From Andeanibacterium fulvum (GTDB taxonomy: Bacteria; Pseudomonadota; Alphaproteobacteria; Sphingomonadales; Sphingomonadaceae): a stretch of 64,000 bases of DNA. Below the pieces are notes generated by a model. It did no database searches and was not told where the DNA came from. It saw nothing but the letters and a program-made list of their open reading frames with translations. The DNA lies in contig NZ_JBANRM010000005.1 of the NCBI RefSeq assembly GCF_037154085.1, positions 186,001 to 250,000 on the forward strand, in the 5' to 3' direction. The translations under genes and the position numbers were made by a program. Position 1 is the first letter of the stretch. Every line of letters starts with the position of its first letter. Below are positions 61,261 through 64,000 of the stretch, piece by piece.

Positions 61261-62087
61261 ACCTTTCCCCCTGGGGGGTGGCGCGCAGCCTCCGCTATGC
61301 CCTGCCCCGCCATCTCGGCCGCCTCCTGCCCGCACCCGATGCGCAGGGCACTGCACGTCTCTGCCGCAGACTGAACCGCAAGGGCATTGCCGTGACGGCG
61401 GGCTATTTCCAGGCCGACGATGCTGGGCCGGAGGCGATCCTTGCCGCGAACACGGCAATGGCCGCGCTGATCGCGGCAGAGGACGGCAACACCTATCTGT
61501 CAGTCAAGGCGCCGCCGCTGCGGTTCGATCCCGACCTGATCGGCAAGATCGCCGGTGCCGCGCAAGCTGCCGGGATCGACCTGCTGCTGGACGCCCATGC
61601 GCCGAAGGACGCGGACGCCACGTTGGACCTCGCCGCTGCCTTCCCCGGCACCGGCATTGCCCTGCCCGCGCGCTGGCAACGCAGCGCAGGCGATGCGGCG
61701 CGCCTGCGGGATGCCCCGCTCCGCATCCGCATCGTGAAAGGCGAATGGCCGGACCCGCTGGCCGACGTGCCGGACATTGCCGCAAACTACCTCGCCCTCG
61801 CCCGCAGCCTCGCGGGCCGCGCCGCACCGGTCGCCATAGCGACGCATGACCCCGCGCTGGCAGAGGCCGCACTGACTGCCCTGCGCGACGCCGGAACCCC
61901 CTGCGAGCTGGAGCAATTGCGCGGCCTGCCCCGCCGCCGCACCACGGCAATTGCGAAGCGGCTGGGAGTGCCCGTGCGCCTCTACGTCCCCTTCGGCCCG
62001 GGCTGGTGGCCCTATGCCCTCAACAGCGCGCTTGCGCGGCCCTACCTGCCGCTCTGGGCGGCGCGGGACTGGCTGGGTTTGGGATGA
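61257..62087 (+). CDS. Proline dehydrogenase-like TIM-barrel protein
   Basis: 276 residues. The C-terminal part resembles proline dehydrogenase/PutA barrels: ELEQLRGLPRRRTTAIAKRL followed by VRLYVPFGPGWWPYALNS, where the FAD- and proline-binding loop lies. N-terminal parts (GIAVTAGYFQADDAGPEAIL) fit loosely. It is shorter than typical PRODH and may be an adapted relative. Coupled to the acyltransferase upstream. Moderate confidence in the function. Confidence 0.65.
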   Translation: MNLSPWGVARSLRYALPRHLGRLLPAPDAQGTARLCRRLNRKGIAVTAGYFQADDAGPEAILAANTAMAALIAAEDGNTYLSVKAPPLRFDPDLIGKIAGAAQAAGIDLLLDAHAPKDADATLDLAAAFPGTGIALPARWQRSAGDAARLRDAPLRIRIVKGEWPDPLADVPDIAANYLALARSLAGRAAPVAIATHDPALAEAALTALRDAGTPCELEQLRGLPRRRTTAIAKRLGVPVRLYVPFGPGWWPYALNSALARPYLPLWAARDWLGLG

Positions 62088-62104
62088 ATGCGCTGAAGTA
62101 AAAT

Positions 62105-62549
62105 GCCAGGGGGCCTGTAAGCCGGGTTCTGTATCGCGGACGGTATCCGATTATCGGACCGTATCCGCGATGGCAGCCATTCATCTGGGCCACGGATCGC
62201 TCCGCGGCTCAAGCAACCAACCCGGGCAACTCGGCTCGAAACCGGCCTGCCCCGGACGAATCCGGGGCGCGTTGCCCCTATTCGGTCTTGCTCCGGGTGG
62301 GGTTTGCCATGCGGACCCTGTTACCAGCGCCCCGGTGCGCTTTTACCGCACCCTTTCACCCTTGCCTGTGAGGTTTCCCTCCATCGGCGGTATACTCTCT
62401 GTGGCACTTTCCCTGAGCTTGGGGGCCGAAACCCTTCGCTCGGCGGGCGTTACCCGCCACCCTTGTTTCGTGGAGCCCGGACTTTCCTCGGCATCCGACC
62501 CGCTCATCCTGAGCTTGTCGAAGGACGCGGCTGCCCGGCCCCCTGGCGG
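62105..62549 (-). ncRNA. rnpB: RNase P RNA, bacterial type A
   Basis: Catalytic RNA that trims tRNA 5' ends. Read on the - strand: P1 5' strand GCCAGGGGGCC (near 62547), then GAGGAAAGTCCGGGCTCC (P4 5' region), GGTAACGCCCGCC, the conserved ACAGGGTCCG region, and 3' end ACAGAACCCGGCTTACAGGC with P1 closing GGCCCCCTGGC at 62105. The ends are estimates from P1. The P3 segment holds a repeat-like sequence (62504-62527). Open frames across this region are spurious. Confidence 0.96.
62504..62527. repeat. Dispersed-repeat sequence within RNase P RNA P3
   Basis: CCTGAGCTTGTCGAAGGAC with flanking bases is the widespread sphingomonad/proteobacterial repeat unit. Here it forms the end of the P3 helix-loop of rnpB (RNA strand TTCGACAAGCTCAGGA). 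It suggests a repeat insertion tolerated in a variable helix. Confidence 0.5.
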
Positions 62550-62552
62550 CCC

Positions 62553-63260
62553 CTATCTAGTCAAGCCGCGGTCACGATCCAAGAGCAAAGCGAACAGGAT
62601 CGCGCCCAGTTCCCCATCTATCTCGCCATCGATCCTGCGTGGGCGCCAACGCCGCTGGAACGCCCGCACCGCCGCGCGGCCATCGGAGATGTCATAGCCG
62701 AAGCGTTCCAGCCCCAGCATGAAGGCCCCGTCATTCTCGAAAGGTGAGCCAAGCGTCACCTTGGGCGTCTTGAGCACCAGATGCAGCGAGGCGAGCGTTT
62801 CCCAGTCGAACAATTCGCCCGGATCGTCCTTGCGCGCCGGTGCGATATCCGAATGGCCGACGATATTGGCGCGGGGAATATCGTGGCGCACCTTGATATC
62901 CGCCAGCAGCGGGATCAGCGCGCTCATCTGTTCTTCGGTGAAAGGGCGATACCCCCATTCATGGCCGGGATTGACCAGTTCGATGCCAATACTCGCGGAA
63001 TTGACGTCGGTGATCCCGCGCCACAGGCTGCGCCCGGCATGCCAGGCGCGCTTTTCCTCATCCACCAGGCGGAAGACGGTGCCGTCTTCCTCGATCATGT
63101 AATGGGCGGAAACTTCGGCCGCCGGATCGCACATTCGTTCCAGCGCCTCCGCCCCGGTGCGCATGCCGGTGTAATGCAGCACCACCATGGAGATGGGCAG
63201 CTTGCGCTCGTTCCAGTTGGGAGAGGGAGTTTCGCGATCGACGAATTCGTTTTCGGTCAC
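62553..63260 (-). CDS. AmpD-like N-acetylmuramoyl-L-alanine amidase
   Basis: 235 residues from a GTG start at 63260 with CGGAGGG upstream; the frame reaches 63329 but overlaps chpT. Zinc-dependent amidase_2 domain: VVLHYTGM (His), SAHYMIEEDGTVFRL, GIELVNPGHE and the late VGHSDIAPARKDDPG (His, Asp). A short C-terminal peptidoglycan-binding-like part (AAVRAFQRRWRP). Cuts peptide stems from muramyl, probably in wall recycling. Same strand and 16 bp after chpT. Confidence 0.9.
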   Translation of the reverse strand: MTENEFVDRETPSPNWNERKLPISMVVLHYTGMRTGAEALERMCDPAAEVSAHYMIEEDGTVFRLVDEEKRAWHAGRSLWRGITDVNSASIGIELVNPGHEWGYRPFTEEQMSALIPLLADIKVRHDIPRANIVGHSDIAPARKDDPGELFDWETLASLHLVLKTPKVTLGSPFENDGAFMLGLERFGYDISDGRAAVRAFQRRWRPRRIDGEIDGELGAILFALLLDRDRGLTR

Positions 63261-63276
63261 CCCTCGAACCCTCCGC

Positions 63277-63918
63277 TCACCCGTGGGGCAGCACCGCGCC
63301 CAGTACCAGCGCGTCCTCGCCCAGCGCATATTGCACTCCCCCGCCAGCCTGGACGGCGAGCAGGTGCATCATATGGGCAGGCGCCGTGCGGCTGGATAGG
63401 TCGTGCGGTGGCAGCGTGCCGTTGAGCGCGCGGCCGATCGTCTCGTCAAACGCGATGCGCGGGCCTGCGGCACGCACGGCGATCTCCGCCGCGCCGCCAT
63501 TCATTTCCGCACCGATATCCAGCGTGCCGCCGCGCACCAGCGCATCCATGCCGATGGAAGCCAGGTTCAGCAGCAGCTTGACCGCCGGCTTGGGCAGGGT
63601 CGGCTCGCGCACGGCCCAGTTGAGCGTGATGCGCCCGCTATCGCCCGCCAGAGCGGCGATCACCTGACGGGCCTCGCCCACATCCACCTGTTCGCCGAAA
63701 CCGCCCGCCGCACCGAAGGCGAGGCGGAAGAACCTGAGCTTGTCGGCACTGATCTTCGCGCTCTGCTCCAGCAATTCGAAGCAGCGGGCCCGCATTTCCG
63801 GGTCCTTCTCCTCGGCCAGCAGTTCCAGCCCGTTCGACAGCGCCCCCACCGGGCTCAGCATGTCATGGCACAGGCGCGAGCAGAGTAGGCTGGCAAGATC
63901 GACGGGAGAAGTGGTCAT
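63277..63918 (-). CDS. chpT: ChpT-like histidine phosphotransferase
   Basis: 213 residues. Passes phosphate from CckA to CtrA and CpdR, the alphaproteobacterial cell-cycle phosphorelay. The N-terminal DHp helix has the phosphoacceptor His in SRLCHDMLSPVGALSNGLEL; the C-terminal half is a degenerate ATPase-like fold without nucleotide motifs (LLLNLASIGMDALVRGGTLD), as known for ChpT. The remaining 82 bp to the window edge show no gene. Confidence 0.92.
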   Translation of the reverse strand: MTTSPVDLASLLCSRLCHDMLSPVGALSNGLELLAEEKDPEMRARCFELLEQSAKISADKLRFFRLAFGAAGGFGEQVDVGEARQVIAALAGDSGRITLNWAVREPTLPKPAVKLLLNLASIGMDALVRGGTLDIGAEMNGGAAEIAVRAAGPRIAFDETIGRALNGTLPPHDLSSRTAPAHMMHLLAVQAGGGVQYALGEDALVLGAVLPHG

Positions 63919-64000
63919 GTTCAGGTTATGGCCCGGTTTGCTGACGAAGTTGACAATGTTGACAGGGTACAGGGAGAAAATCCCGCCACCGCTTAACCAT

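Noticed and set aside
61951..62697. Open frames across RNase P RNA
   Set aside because: They lie on the conserved rnpB sequence and have no independent support.
63919..64000. CtrA binding site upstream of chpT
   Set aside because: Only a half-site TTAA is visible near the window edge; the TTAA-N7-TTAA pair is not found.

Overview
The window looks like chromosome of an alphaproteobacterium of the order Sphingomonadales. The pointers are high GC, a ChpT-type phosphotransferase, a GapR-type protein, a TorF-like porin and the dispersed CCTGAGCTTGTCGAAGG sequence. It carries one complete prophage of about 41.2 kb (10057-51294).

Left host flank (1-10056): the 3' part of valS, a short composite repeat, queE and a MATE exporter on the + strand. 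Facing them are a HerA-like ATPase, a TIGR02186/TauE membrane pair, an NfrA-C-like outer-surface protein and the 3' part of an NfrB-like glycosyltransferase gene. Right host flank (51293-64000): the 5' part of the same glycosyltransferase gene, nhaA, a glyoxalase-like gene, a SIMPL protein, a porin, a phosphatase-ugd pair, a PQQ dehydrogenase, a GNAT/CelD-like and a proline-dehydrogenase-like gene, RNase P RNA, an amidase and chpT. The two glycosyltransferase pieces rejoin exactly in frame (478 residues) across a TC dinucleotide. The two prophage ends rebuild a 50-bp attP with near-dyad arms centred on that TC, as expected for the large serine integrase at the right end.

The prophage has P2-type virion genes: Q-P on the - strand, O-N-M-L-X-R-S, then J-I-H, V-W, FI-FII-E/E'-T-U-D on the + strand, and a - strand lysis cassette. 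Three copies of a palindrome TTTGT(G/A)-N11-CACAA(A/G) lie before P/O, lysis/J and V and are probable sites for the Ogr-type activator at 44870. The lysogeny switch is at 42580-43671. Unlike P2, replication appears to use a large primase-helicase (45348-48107) followed by a GapR-family gene; eight CCCTAC/GTAGGG hexamers flank an AT-rich core at 12509-12741, a candidate origin or control region. Cargo near attL includes a PD-(D/E)XK nuclease-like protein.

The main discovery is a compact type II-C-like CRISPR system inside the prophage, between gpS and the lysis genes. It has cas9 (1045 aa, both nuclease centres intact), a divergently transcribed tracrRNA of about 80 nt with its own promoter and terminator, and a seven-repeat, six-spacer array (26534-26964). 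No cas1, cas2, csn2 or cas4 is present. The array starts 21 bp after the last lysis gene on the same strand, so late lysis transcription may feed crRNA production. I know of no P2-like temperate phage described with its own complete Cas9 effector set; that novelty statement is inference.
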